The notes beneath the pieces were generated by a model, which saw only the letters and a program-made list of their open reading frames with translations, searched no databases and was not told where the DNA came from. Shown one piece after another: positions 9,863 to 18,813 of a DNA stretch of 64,000 nt. The translations under genes and the position numbers were made by a program. The DNA is from Candidatus Fraserbacteria bacterium (GTDB lineage: Bacteria; Bipolaricaulota; Bipolaricaulia; RBG-16-55-9; JAJCYT01): positions 1 to 64,000 of the forward strand of contig JAJCYT010000029.1 in NCBI GenBank assembly GCA_029262795.1, read 5' to 3'. The first letter of the stretch is position 1. Each line of letters begins with the position of its first letter.

Positions 9863-10317
9863 ACAGTCGCAATCTACCATCGTAATGATTCGAATCTGAT
9901 CAATTGCAATTGATCCACGGAAAGCAAATGTTACCTTTTTTCCATTGTCTTGGATGGTAATAACATCCATATTTGAGCCCGTATCTTCCGCTCCTCGACT
10001 TGGCAAAGAGCCTTGGGCAGGGTAATACCCGGTGCTAAGCCTAAGGAAGTATCGGTGGCATCCAAATCAGCAGAATTGGTGATGACGCCAATGACCATTT
10101 CACCTTTTCCAAAGTTGATTTCACCCGTTATAGTAATTCCTGATTGTGGTTGTGAGTTTGCAGGGTCAAAGTGGAGTAAGTAGCTGTTTACTATTTTTCC
10201 TATAACGGGGGCAGGATTGGGATCACATGATGTGTTCGGTCCTCCACCAGGGCAAATGTCAGGATCTGGCTCAACATTCGTGCACAGAATGTGACATCTT
10301 TCCTTTTGGCCTTTCAT
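9860..10317 (-). pseudogene. Frame-broken secreted-type beta-domain gene
   Basis: Two overlapping frames together read as one protein. From the ATG at 10317 the product runs through VNSYLLHFDP and GVITNSADLDATDTSLGL. There the frame goes wrong near 10040, and the sensible continuation (STGYYPAQGSLPSRGAED up to IRIITMVDCDC, stop at 9860) lies one base out of phase. Adding one base between tta and gca would restore it. The order SYLLHFD, GVI, D..LG, RG.ED, RIIT is that of a domain found in many bacterial exported (often PEP-CTERM) proteins. No signal peptide is left: a stop codon directly precedes the ATG, so the 5' end is also lost. The gap coincides with the recombinase cassette that starts at 10372. 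A sequencing error could explain the frameshift but not the missing signal peptide. Confidence 0.6.
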
Positions 10318-10351
10318 TTATCCCCATCTGATCACTTGCGCTATATCGTAA

Positions 10352-10370
10352 ATGTGACATATTGTCACAT
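10352..10370. promoter_or_regulatory. Palindrome next to recombinase start codon
   Basis: ATGTGACATATTGTCACAT is a 19-bp perfect dyad (arms ATGTGACA and TGTCACAT, centre TAT) ending one base before the ATG at 10372. AATGTGACAT, the left arm, also occurs at 10288-10297 in the same orientation. The position suggests an autoregulatory operator or a recombinase arm site. It resembles the CRP half-sites TGTGA/TCACA, but the spacer is 7 rather than 6. Confidence 0.5.
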
Positions 10371-10371
10371 C

Positions 10372-10977
10372 ATGCCAAAAGTGAGACAATCCCCAAAACA
10401 TGCCCGTGATGACTTTCTGGATGGCAAGGAACTTGGAAATCTTTTTCAGGCATGTGAAGACATTCATGAAAAACTCTTGGTTTGTTGTAGTGGTCAGTTG
10501 GGAATGCGTGTGGGTGAGATTGCGCATCTACAAAAATCTTGGATTGATTTCCAAGATGATTTTATCCGTATCCCAAAGTCTATGGGATGCAACTGCTTTG
10601 AGTGCAGAATAAACAACAATATCTGGCAACCTAAAACTAAAGCTGGGGTACGTTCTATTCCCTTTAAATATTTTCCTGTAACTCGTGAAGTTCTCAAGGG
10701 ATTTTTCGGTGCATATGATGCTGTGGGAGCTTCTCGACGCACACTCCAGCGACGACTCAAGACCATAGCTCAACGAACGACACTGACCAAAAAACTCTAT
10801 ACTCATGCACTTCGCTCCACTGCCGCCATGCAATTTGCCAACGCGGGTCTATCAACCCAAGCTTTGTGTGAAGTCATGGGCTGGGAAGATTTGCGCACGG
10901 CCCAAGTGTATATCCGGCGATCTGGGCGTGCCGCAGCCAAAGAAATTGAAGAACGCAAGGCTGAGTTCGGACTATGA
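10372..10977 (+). CDS. Archaeal-type tyrosine recombinase, catalytic domain only
   Basis: 201 residues from the ATG at 10372; an earlier in-frame start would extend it through the palindrome. Catalytic residues are in order: Arg in GMRVGEIAHL (about residue 43), Lys in PKTKAGVRSIPF, H-x-x-R in HALRSTAA, and the nucleophile Tyr in AQVYIRRS. The usual second His is Trp (MGWEDL), as tolerated in this superfamily. There is no N-terminal SAM-like core-binding domain. An unusual CNCFEC knuckle followed by W-x-PKT is the arrangement I associate with haloarchaeal phage-type integrases, which suggests inter-domain transfer; that is inference. Its TGA overlaps the start of the next gene (ATGA), so the pair is translationally coupled. 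Confidence 0.8.
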   Translation: MPKVRQSPKHARDDFLDGKELGNLFQACEDIHEKLLVCCSGQLGMRVGEIAHLQKSWIDFQDDFIRIPKSMGCNCFECRINNNIWQPKTKAGVRSIPFKYFPVTREVLKGFFGAYDAVGASRRTLQRRLKTIAQRTTLTKKLYTHALRSTAAMQFANAGLSTQALCEVMGWEDLRTAQVYIRRSGRAAAKEIEERKAEFGL

Positions 10978-11246
10978 TCATGAAACCTATTCGTCTTCAC
11001 TGGCAATTGATCGATCCCATAACCAACAAGGCTCGATGGTATTCTTTAACCATCTCTAAAGACTTGTGGGGAAATATGGTTCTCATCAAGCGTTGGGGCA
11101 GAATCAACCGGATTGGTCAGCAGCAGTTTGAGTGGTTTGATGATGAAGAATCTCTTTTGCGGACTATACAAACCACACATCAAAGGCGAATCCAACATCA
11201 GTACCAGTTTGTTGAAAACCAGGCTCTCACGGGTGAGTTCAAATAA
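10974..11246 (+). CDS. WGR-domain protein coupled to recombinase
   Basis: 90 residues, start overlapping the recombinase stop by four bases; a second Met lies two codons in. Almost the whole protein is a WGR domain: W-Y-S-L-x-I-S-K-D-L-W-G-N, then the signature KRWGRINRIGQQQ, then F-D-D-E-E-S-L and a basic helix ending in QHQYQ. WGR domains bind nucleic acid. They occur in PARPs, where they contact DNA breaks and the catalytic region, and as stand-alone bacterial proteins. Coupled to a minimal recombinase it may act as a DNA-binding partner or directionality factor. That role is inference. Confidence 0.8.
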   Translation: MIMKPIRLHWQLIDPITNKARWYSLTISKDLWGNMVLIKRWGRINRIGQQQFEWFDDEESLLRTIQTTHQRRIQHQYQFVENQALTGEFK

Positions 11247-11416
11247 ACAGATTTTTCCTAAATGCACTGATTAACAAAAAATTCAACATCAAAATCATCT
11301 AGGTAAGTAATTTCAGAGTTGCAACGTATCTACGCTCAAGTGAGAAAAAGTTGCAAGTTCAAGCGTATCAGATATCTCAACAATATCCTTTTACTGGATA
11401 TTTGCGATAGAATTCC

Positions 11417-12244
11417 TTAATTGGGGTTACTTAATTCTGATTCAATGACTTCCTTGAAGACGGAAAACGGAACCGCCCCAGCAAGCATACGCCCATTGAT
11501 GAAGAATGTTGGCGTACCTGACACACCATAGGATAGCCCGTTTTGATAATCATTTTCCACCTCATCGGAAAATTTCCCGCTTTCTAAACAGGATTGAAAC
11601 TGTTCAACGTCCAACTGAAGCTGAGCGGACAAGGCTGTAAAAATGGTGCCGCTATCCGTTGTGCTGGACCAGATCCGTTGTTCGGCAAATAGGCTGTCGT
11701 GCATCTCCCAAAATTGTCCTTGCTCATGGGCACATTCTGCTGCCTCAGCAGCTTTTTGCGCATGGGAGTGTATCCGAGCCAGTGGAAAATCACGATACAC
11801 AAAACGCACTTGCTCTGGATAAGCCACAAGGAGTTGTGCCAAAGTTTCATCCTTGAAGCGTTGACAGTAGGGGCATTGGTAGTCCGAAAATTCAACGATG
11901 GTGACCGGAGCTTGCGCTGGGCCCAAAAATGGATCGCCAGTGATATCGACATCGTGGCGAACTGTCTCGCCTGCGACCATGGAGGTCGGCAGCGAAGGCG
12001 CTTTTTGAGGTTGAACCCCTGAGTCAGCCAAGGCAACTGTCGAGGCTGTGGTCGTATTAGACCATTCCCATAAGTTGTCAGCAAATAACCCCATAGCAAA
12101 CCCCATTAGGCTGCTCAGAACAAACAGCAGATGGGACCAGCGGAGGCGGACCACCAACATTTTCTTGCCCTGTGTTTCTTCCACGGCAATCATGCCGAGC
12201 TTGGTGTGATGATTCGATTCTGTGGTCGGTGGATTGGGTCTCAT
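11417..12244 (-). CDS. DsbA-family membrane-anchored thiol-disulfide oxidoreductase
   Basis: 275 residues. The ATG at 12244 is favoured over an in-frame TTG one codon earlier because GAGGAGG lies six bases upstream. Residues 36-53 are a single membrane anchor (signal-anchor). A linker rich in Ser/Thr/Pro follows, then the thioredoxin-like DsbA domain from about residue 100. The active site is FSDYQCPYC (CPYC at 124-127), and the cis-Pro loop is GVSGTPTFFING. The layout matches the BdbD/DsbA-like group with the DPFLGPAQAPVTIVEFSDY start. It would oxidise or isomerise Cys pairs outside the cytoplasmic membrane. Its ribosome site overlaps the stop of the cysteine-rich protein gene upstream, so that protein is an obvious candidate substrate. 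Confidence 0.9.
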   Translation of the reverse strand: MRPNPPTTESNHHTKLGMIAVEETQGKKMLVVRLRWSHLLFVLSSLMGFAMGLFADNLWEWSNTTTASTVALADSGVQPQKAPSLPTSMVAGETVRHDVDITGDPFLGPAQAPVTIVEFSDYQCPYCQRFKDETLAQLLVAYPEQVRFVYRDFPLARIHSHAQKAAEAAECAHEQGQFWEMHDSLFAEQRIWSSTTDSGTIFTALSAQLQLDVEQFQSCLESGKFSDEVENDYQNGLSYGVSGTPTFFINGRMLAGAVPFSVFKEVIESELSNPN

Positions 12245-12255
12245 CAACGCCTCCT

Positions 12256-15234
12256 CTAATTACCAGCCCCAAGCAATTGCTGCCGGGCTTCCAGGGCCAA
12301 TGCAGTGTTGGGGTCCAAATGGATCACCAAGGTAAAGCACGCAGAGGCCGCTTGGGTCAATTGATTGTCGTTGTAAATGGTTGCGGTAATAAACACCAAA
12401 GACTGGATCTGATCTAAAAACGTTGGTGGCACGCTTTCAAGCGAGATGTTTTGAAACTCATCAATCAAAATGCCAAGTTGTTGAATTGCATTAAACAAGT
12501 CTCCCGTCAAAGGGTGGACCAGCGCATTTAAGCTGATTAAGGTATCGTCAGAAGACAAGCCCACACCTTGAATATCCCGAATATTTTTGATGAACAGATT
12601 GTTGCTACGGATCGGAAACTCAGTGGTTCCGTCGCCCACCATTCCCAGCAGATTTCCGGCCAGTACGTTGCTGTCAAGGATCACGCTGCCAGCATTTTGC
12701 ACCAGCACCCCAACTTCATTCCACCACACCCCGTTAGCAACCAATGTTGCACTGGCTTGATCTGCAATTGAGATGCCGTGGAGCGTGTTGCCGACAATGG
12801 CATTGGCAACTGCATCAACTGAAGCAGCGTTGTGTACGTAAACGCCGCTGCCGCCATTAAAGAGGATGCGGTTAAACTTCAACTCCGCCCGCGAACCGCC
12901 ACGCACCTCGACGCCAGCAATCAAGCCTGCTTGTCCGTTTCGAAACAGCGTGTTGTCGGCCAACACGGCATCCGCACCGTCATCCAATAACACGCCGCTG
13001 CCCTGGTTAAACTGAATCTGATTGTGACTTAACAGAGGCTGACCAATGCCGCGAATTTCCACCCCCGCCAAGGTGGCACCCGTAATCACGTTATTGACCA
13101 CCTCAGCAAAAGATGAGACGATCAGCACCGTGGACCAGGATTCTGCGCCCACATGTCGGAAGGTAAAGCCCCCGATGCGACCACTTGCAACGCCCACATA
13201 GCTAAGGGCGATGTGGAAACTTTCCACAATGGTTTGATCGTTGCCCACACCGACGATGCGCAGGTCATCTTTGTTGATAAACAGGCTTTCCTGATAGACG
13301 CCCGCAGCTACGCGGATAACATCACCCGCTACCGCTGAATTGATGGCGGCCTGGATACTTTGAAAATCCCCGCTGCCATCGCCATTTACGGTGATTGTTT
13401 TGGCCAAAACCTCAGGCACAATGACCGTTATCAGGCAAGCAACGATCAGAAGCAAAACGATGTTGTGCAAACCGCCTCTTGAGCGCCGGGTGATTCTCCC
13501 TATGACCACCATCATCAAGGCGATCAAGCTGGGGAGTCCAAGACCACCCAAGAGCGTATCCTCCATGCTATCGACGGCTGCGCTCGGGGTCAGTGAGTTA
13601 CGCTCGCCAGGTGTACCATTGATCTCATTGCCGGCTCGGTCTATCCCGTTGCGCTTTTCAAGATTGTTGCTAATCCAAGTGATATCGGTATCGGGGGCCA
13701 AAGGATTGGTACGCTCCATGGTCGCTAACAATTCCTGCGAACGGATCCCGGCTGGCCAGGGGCCGCCGTTGAGGTTGACGGTATCCATCTGCGTGCCATC
13801 TGGGTCTAGCAACGCCAGAGTCATGCCCTCATCCAGAAGGAAATCGGTGTAGATCTGGTGCGCTGTGATGTCGCCGATCACGCCATCGTTGCCCCGTTCC
13901 ATCAGGAAGTAATCACGGCCTTGGACAATGCCTTTCAATTCTACGTTAAACCCTTCTGGGCGCAGAGCGACCAAGCGCCATCCCGTCAGATCGATATCTT
14001 GGTGGCTGTTGTTGTACAGTTCGATCCATTCGTCATCCGGACTGGCAGGGTTGCCCATCCAGGCCAATTCATTGATCACAATGTTACTGATTGCAGACAA
14101 CGTTTCTTCCAAACACTGCTGCTGAGCTTCGTCAAATGATATCTCGCTCGTTTGTAATGTTGTTTCGATACAACCGCACACAGATCGGGCCTGTTCCGGC
14201 TGCAAGTGGATCTCACTGGTTTCAAGGATTTCTTGTTCGCAGATGCGAGGTTCGCAACGCGCCTGGGCTTCTTCATAGCTCAGGTCGTAACGTTCAATTT
14301 CGGATTCGATGCAGCCACAAACTTCGCCGGCTGGCAGATCGTATGTGCTGGTTTGACGATACGTATCACTACACTGATCGCTCTGGCACAGATTTAAGGC
14401 AGTATCGAGGCTCATTTCTAAATTTGTGGACAACTGTTCTTCTACACATCCACATAAATTGGCTGCCTGTTCAGTATCAATCCCTAATTCACTTTGCACC
14501 ATTGGAATGCATTGATTGGTCTGGCAGATGCGTTGGGCCTGAGGATAGGAGATTTCCGAAGTCTGCCCCAGCATGCCGTCCACACATCCGCAATATTGAC
14601 CCGCCAACTCAGAGCTAGCGTCGTATTCGCTCATATACGTTTCTTCACAGCTTGGGGTTGTGCACATCAACATGATTTCAGAAGCGGTGGTCTGAAGCTC
14701 ACAATCGGGGATACCATCGCATTCGCGTGGATAGGCATCTATTTCAGAGCATTGTGGTTGCGGATAGCTGGGCTCCCCTTGGCCGCTGGATCCACCCGGG
14801 CACTGGGGATTGGGCAGGCAAATTTCAGTGGCCGTCTGATCGCAGGAACAAGCGGGCAATCCCTGTGTCCCTCCAGATGCAGTGGTCTGGTCATCGCGGA
14901 TGGGGCAACCATTGTTTAAGCTTCCTGGCTCTTTCGGGCATTCGTCCACGCTATCACAAAAGCCGTCATCATCCTGATCGGAGCACCCTTCTGTTGTCGC
15001 TGTCGTTTCTGTCGGATCTGTAGTGATACTCACATCGCAAGGGTCTGAAGTCGTGCCGTTTTTGATACAGGTACACGAAATGGTATCCGCATAACATCCA
15101 GCAGGGCACGTTGGCGGAATACACTGCGCTCTAGCGTCCTGAAATTGAAGTATCGATTGGAAAGAATCACCCTGAAGCAGGATGAGGAAAAGAATGACCA
15201 AACCACAAAATGAAATTAATCGCCGATTGAACAC
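12256..15234 (-). CDS. Cysteine-rich surface protein: Cys repeats, lamin-tail domain, beta-helix
   Basis: About 992 residues from a GTG at 15234 that has a G-rich AAGGGGGG site; a TTG at 15249 is the alternative. Order: signal peptide (ISFCGLVILFLILLQ); Cys-rich region with a DQDDDGFCDSVDECP thrombospondin-type-3 loop near residue 90; four repeats of about 46 residues carrying CGC(V/I)(D/E) near 215, 261, 306 and 353, with spaced single Cys; a lamin-tail domain (INELAWMGNPASPDDEWIEL to about 540); a hydrophobic helix, RITRRSRGG, and a second helix ending VPEVLAK (about 562-611); then a right-handed parallel beta-helix (pectate-lyase-like PbH1 repeats) to about 900. The middle looks like one secreted protein's C-terminal anchor joined to another's signal peptide. 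It may instead be a two-helix hairpin leaving both halves outside. The DsbA gene follows eleven bases after its end. Confidence 0.85.
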   Translation of the reverse strand: MFNRRLISFCGLVILFLILLQGDSFQSILQFQDARAQCIPPTCPAGCYADTISCTCIKNGTTSDPCDVSITTDPTETTATTEGCSDQDDDGFCDSVDECPKEPGSLNNGCPIRDDQTTASGGTQGLPACSCDQTATEICLPNPQCPGGSSGQGEPSYPQPQCSEIDAYPRECDGIPDCELQTTASEIMLMCTTPSCEETYMSEYDASSELAGQYCGCVDGMLGQTSEISYPQAQRICQTNQCIPMVQSELGIDTEQAANLCGCVEEQLSTNLEMSLDTALNLCQSDQCSDTYRQTSTYDLPAGEVCGCIESEIERYDLSYEEAQARCEPRICEQEILETSEIHLQPEQARSVCGCIETTLQTSEISFDEAQQQCLEETLSAISNIVINELAWMGNPASPDDEWIELYNNSHQDIDLTGWRLVALRPEGFNVELKGIVQGRDYFLMERGNDGVIGDITAHQIYTDFLLDEGMTLALLDPDGTQMDTVNLNGGPWPAGIRSQELLATMERTNPLAPDTDITWISNNLEKRNGIDRAGNEINGTPGERNSLTPSAAVDSMEDTLLGGLGLPSLIALMMVVIGRITRRSRGGLHNIVLLLIVACLITVIVPEVLAKTITVNGDGSGDFQSIQAAINSAVAGDVIRVAAGVYQESLFINKDDLRIVGVGNDQTIVESFHIALSYVGVASGRIGGFTFRHVGAESWSTVLIVSSFAEVVNNVITGATLAGVEIRGIGQPLLSHNQIQFNQGSGVLLDDGADAVLADNTLFRNGQAGLIAGVEVRGGSRAELKFNRILFNGGSGVYVHNAASVDAVANAIVGNTLHGISIADQASATLVANGVWWNEVGVLVQNAGSVILDSNVLAGNLLGMVGDGTTEFPIRSNNLFIKNIRDIQGVGLSSDDTLISLNALVHPLTGDLFNAIQQLGILIDEFQNISLESVPPTFLDQIQSLVFITATIYNDNQLTQAASACFTLVIHLDPNTALALEARQQLLGAGN

Positions 15235-15249
15235 GAAGCCCCCCTTCAA

Positions 15250-15854
15250 ATTACTAATTCTGAAAAAAGCAGCTTTTTACTAAATCCCTGAAGAGAAAAA
15301 ATCAAGCAACATTTTTCAAGTTGGTATCAAATTGTTCATTGCCCCAAAGGCAACGATACACCAATGCCTTGAGACATGTTTTGCGCCTCTTTTCTTGATA
15401 GTAGTCAGCCTAGTTTTAGCATGGCAACTATGGACTCCATTATGGCTCCGTTTTTGATAATTCATCAAAATAGCGATTACAAAACCTGTTCCCAATACTT
15501 TAGCAGAGAATTCCCATGTGACTTATTCACCCCGTCTTGGCCACCCTTATAAAAGAGTATAGCATATGTTTACCTTTAATTGTTAATTCGAAATAAGTTA
15601 GAAATACAGTGCAAGAGGGAGAATTAATGCAACCTTATTGGTCTGTTGGGAATCCATACCATTGGAAAACGAATCTGGTCCAAAAAGGCCCAGCCTAGCA
15701 CAGATTTCTATTGCACGAATCACATCTGCTCCCCCTGATGCCGATAAGACATTTAGAACCGCTACGGCTCCGAAAGTGGCAATACTAGAGGGGGCAACAT
15801 CGCCTGGCGTCTGTTGTGCGAATATCTGCATCATCACGACCAAAACGGTTCCCC
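15250..15854. other. Gene-poor stretch
   Basis: AT-rich and without a convincing gene. A minus-strand open frame of 93 codons (15598-15879) overlaps the end of the decayed gene below and could be its out-of-frame C-terminus (last residues hydrophobic, ALILPLALYF), but I cannot confirm this. A short palindrome with A- and T-runs lies near 15268-15282. Confidence 0.35.
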
Positions 15855-17065
15855 TTAAGCTTTGGCAGGAAACCTGCAATTCAGTTCACCCTCACTTAAA
15901 TTGATTTCTAGTCCCTCTTCAGGGTCAAAGGGCTGGCCGTTGATCAACAATTGCGGTGCTTCCTCCTGTGGCTTCAGCACGTTAATTGCCACCGATGCTT
16001 CAGTCCTGCGCCCAAGGTTGTCGCTAACCCTGACCATTATGGTGTGCTGCCCAAGGCTGGGAGTGGACCAATTTACGCTGGAAGATGAGGCAGTTTGGCT
16101 CACGCCATCAAGTATCCATTCAAAGATGAGTGATTCATCACCGAAGCCTTCGGGGGTTGCCAGTAAGTTGATTTGTTGCCCTGGTGGATGGCTGTCCGGC
16201 GTTGGCGAATCATGGGTCAGCTTCACGCCCACATCGGACTCGGCACACACCAGATTGAATGGTGATCACCCGCTCATGTTGCCATCTTCGTCTTCAAGTT
16301 GGACCCGAAAACTCAGGATGCCCGTTTCATCCGGGCATGACAACTCAAAGGGCAAACTGCCTGCCGGCATGTCCTTAACGCCGGGGTCGAAACGGCCTGC
16401 ATCAACCCAATCGTCCCCATCAAAGCTTTGGAAGTGTGCCTGCACCACATCTTCATCTTCATCCTGAAAACTGAGCGTGCCTAAGTCAGTTGCGCCTAGC
16501 TCCAGAGGGTCGGGCCAACGAAGGTGATCTTTGGTGCTTGTGAACATCCTGCTTGTTGCAGTCCGAACTGGGTGGACACAGTGTTTGGTGAAGGACATCC
16601 ACCCTGCACTTCGAGGGTGAATGTGGTGGTGTCCTTGGCCCCGTGCGGGTCGCTGACTTCCCCAGTGATCTTAACAATACCGAGTTCACGCGGCATATAT
16701 GAAATTCCATCGCCCGTAACATCAGTGAGTGTTCCATCAATAAACCACGTAAAGCTGAGTGTATCTTCATCAGATTCGAATACCTTAAGGAGAATGTGTA
16801 CCACTTCACCGATTGCGGGTGTTTTGTTAGAAACTAGCCACTCCAGAATGCCGGGAGGACGGTTGCCCCCACAATCAGAACACACCGGCTCTTTCAACAA
16901 TTCAGCCAGTGGCGCACTGGCCTCATCCAGGATATCAATCAGATTGAAGTCGGAATATTGCCACGGAAGAATGCTCGTCCAGGGCCATCAGGTGCGCGAT
17001 CCGTGGTGGTTACAGCCTGTCAGCAGAACCGAAATCAATTGAAGAAAGACATTGGCTATGACCAA
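15855..17065 (-). pseudogene. Decayed lipoprotein with Ig/PKD-like domains
   Basis: Read from a TTG at 17065 the sequence gives a lipoprotein signal (VFLQLISVLLTGC, lipobox LLTGC). Then an in-frame TGA at 16988-16990 interrupts it. The same frame continues with LPWQYSDFNLIDILDEASA and Ig/PKD-like domains (TFTLEVQGGC) to about 16500. There a one-base phase change moves the sense to another frame (DLGTLSFQDEDEDVV to EDEDGNMSG). A second in-frame TGA at 16266-16268 follows, then the frame goes on through SPFNLVCAESDVGVKL and another PKD-like domain (LIFEWILDG, HTIMVRVSDNLGRR), ending at 15855. Two stops and one shift make it a pseudogene. Neighbouring intact genes end in TGA, so recoding is unlikely. 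Confidence 0.7.
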
Positions 17066-17262
17066 CGGAATCTTGTCGAAAGTGCCTTCTCTTCATACAA
17101 ATCAATGTTTGATAAACGTTTGACAGTCACAATTGGGAGCAGATGCAGCAAGAAATCAAGCTCAAGATTAACACCTACAACCTCTTATTCGGTTGATCTT
17201 CCGCCCTTTAACGAAGCATATCTCTGTCTTGCCTTCGATCGAGTTATGCAACAACGGCCTGT

Positions 17263-18813
17263 TTAGCACTTAATTTCTGCATTCTTACGAGCGTAGTAAT
17301 ACCAATTCAACAGTAGGCAGGTAAAGTAATAAGCTGCAAACCCGTACAGTGCCAATTCAGGTGTACCGGCATTTACCTGTTGACCAAAGACACGAGGGAT
17401 GATAAATGCACCGTATGCGGCAACTGCCGAAGTCCACCCCAACACTGGGCCAGCTTCGCTGGATTTAAAAATGATAGGGATCATTCTAAACGTAGATCCA
17501 TTGCCAACACCAGTGGTGATAAACAACAGCAGAAACAATAACAGAAATGGAACAAAAAATTGTTCAGGCTGCGCTGTTCCACTTGCCTGCCCGACGAAAA
17601 AGGCCACCCCCAACGTGGCTAGAATCATGATGGCAGTATCCCATTGAGTCACTCTGGCCCCGCCCAATTTGTCCGAAATCCAGCCCCCCAGAGGTCTTGC
17701 TAGGGACCCCACCAAGGGGCCGAGCCAAGCATAAGCAAACGGGTCAGGTGCATTGGGATTAGGGGTGCCATCGGGCAGCTCGCCAAAAACCACGCGAATG
17801 AGTAGCGGAAACGCTGCTGAATATCCGATAAACGATCCAAACGTCATCACGTACAGATAGGTCATGATCCAATTATGCTTGTTCTTGAAGATGGCAAATT
17901 GGGTGTTTAGGTTTTGTTTGATTTCGCCCGGTATGGCTTTCATCAACAACACGGTCAGCACAATGGTGATGGGCAGCACGATCCACATGCTCAAATTCAA
18001 ACCCAGCAATAGGTAGACACTAACAGCTGTACCGATAAATCCAATACTCAACAGACCCAGTGTCTTAAGCAGCGCTGAAGAGGTTGATTTCAAGTGGGGT
18101 GTGGCCGTGGACAAATTGTTCATGCCAAACCAGGCGGCCAACATCAGCACCAATAAAATGGGCACCCAAACCAGGCCACTGTTTTGAATATAGACCAGGG
18201 TGCCAGCCGTATGTCCTCCTACATCGGTGGGCAAGGGTTGTCCATCTCCGCCTAGAACGCCAAACAAGCCAAAAGTCATCACCAACGGCAACAGCACCTG
18301 CATCACGCTGACACCAATGTTTCCTAAACCGGCGTTCAGCCCCAGCGCCATACCTTGCATTTTTTTGGGAAAGAAGAAGCTGATGTTTGACATCGAAGAG
18401 GCGAAGTTGCCGCCGCCTAAGCCGGACAGCGCCGCCATGATCGCAAAAACGATATAAGGGGTATTGATGTCTTTAAGCGCTATGCCCACACCCAGCGCAG
18501 GCAGAATGAGCAAGGCCGTGGTCAGGGCAATGACATTTCTACCTCCCGCAATGGCAATGAGAAAAGCGTTTGGGATGCGCATCGTGGCACCGCTGAGGCC
18601 AGCAATGGCCGCCAAAGTGAACAGCTGGCTGGTGTCAAAAGGGAAACCCAGATTTTTCATCTGTACGGTGATGATGCTCCAATACAACCACACTGCAAAA
18701 CCGCACAGCAGGCAGGGAATCGAAATCCAGAGATTTCGATTGGCGATTTTTTTCCCAACAGTAGACCAAAATTGTTCATCTTCCACGTTCCAGCGTTCAA
18801 TAAAAGCTTTCAA
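17263..18813 (-). CDS. narK2: Nitrate/nitrite MFS transporter (second of two)
   Basis: 516 residues, twelve predicted membrane helices, major facilitator superfamily, nitrate/nitrite porter (NNP) family. The N-terminus is short and cytoplasmic, then WISIPCLLCGFAVWLYWS. The nitrate signature is seen in GLGGGNFASSMSNISFFFP in helix 5, and a second glycine-rich motif occurs in GVGNGSTFRMIPIIF in helix 11. Both correspond to the conserved NNP motifs that flank the anion path, with Arg in helix 2 (ATMRIP). The start is TTG with AAGGAG upstream. It is the last gene of the nitrate operon, 90 bp beyond the preceding transporter. This matches the tandem narK-narT arrangement of Thermus-type operons, where one protein imports nitrate and the other exports nitrite. 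Which does which is not visible here. Confidence 0.92.
   Translation of the reverse strand: MKAFIERWNVEDEQFWSTVGKKIANRNLWISIPCLLCGFAVWLYWSIITVQMKNLGFPFDTSQLFTLAAIAGLSGATMRIPNAFLIAIAGGRNVIALTTALLILPALGVGIALKDINTPYIVFAIMAALSGLGGGNFASSMSNISFFFPKKMQGMALGLNAGLGNIGVSVMQVLLPLVMTFGLFGVLGGDGQPLPTDVGGHTAGTLVYIQNSGLVWVPILLVLMLAAWFGMNNLSTATPHLKSTSSALLKTLGLLSIGFIGTAVSVYLLLGLNLSMWIVLPITIVLTVLLMKAIPGEIKQNLNTQFAIFKNKHNWIMTYLYVMTFGSFIGYSAAFPLLIRVVFGELPDGTPNPNAPDPFAYAWLGPLVGSLARPLGGWISDKLGGARVTQWDTAIMILATLGVAFFVGQASGTAQPEQFFVPFLLLFLLLFITTGVGNGSTFRMIPIIFKSSEAGPVLGWTSAVAAYGAFIIPRVFGQQVNAGTPELALYGFAAYYFTCLLLNWYYYARKNAEIKC

Noticed and set aside
10353-10369. CRP/FNR binding site
   Set aside because: The half-sites TGTGA and TCACA are there but the spacer is 7 instead of 6 and it touches the start codon; a local operator is more likely.
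15598-15879. Separate 93-residue gene
   Set aside because: No ribosome site, overlaps the decayed gene; at best its shifted C-terminus.
16266-16990. TGA recoded as an amino acid
   Set aside because: Two in-frame TGA in one gene and one in the IS transposase, but narH, narG's upstream cytochrome, the recombinase and other intact genes end in TGA, and the same genes also have frameshifts.
16524-17042. Plus-strand open frame of 172 codons
   Set aside because: Antisense to the decayed lipoprotein, Ser/Pro-rich without domains.
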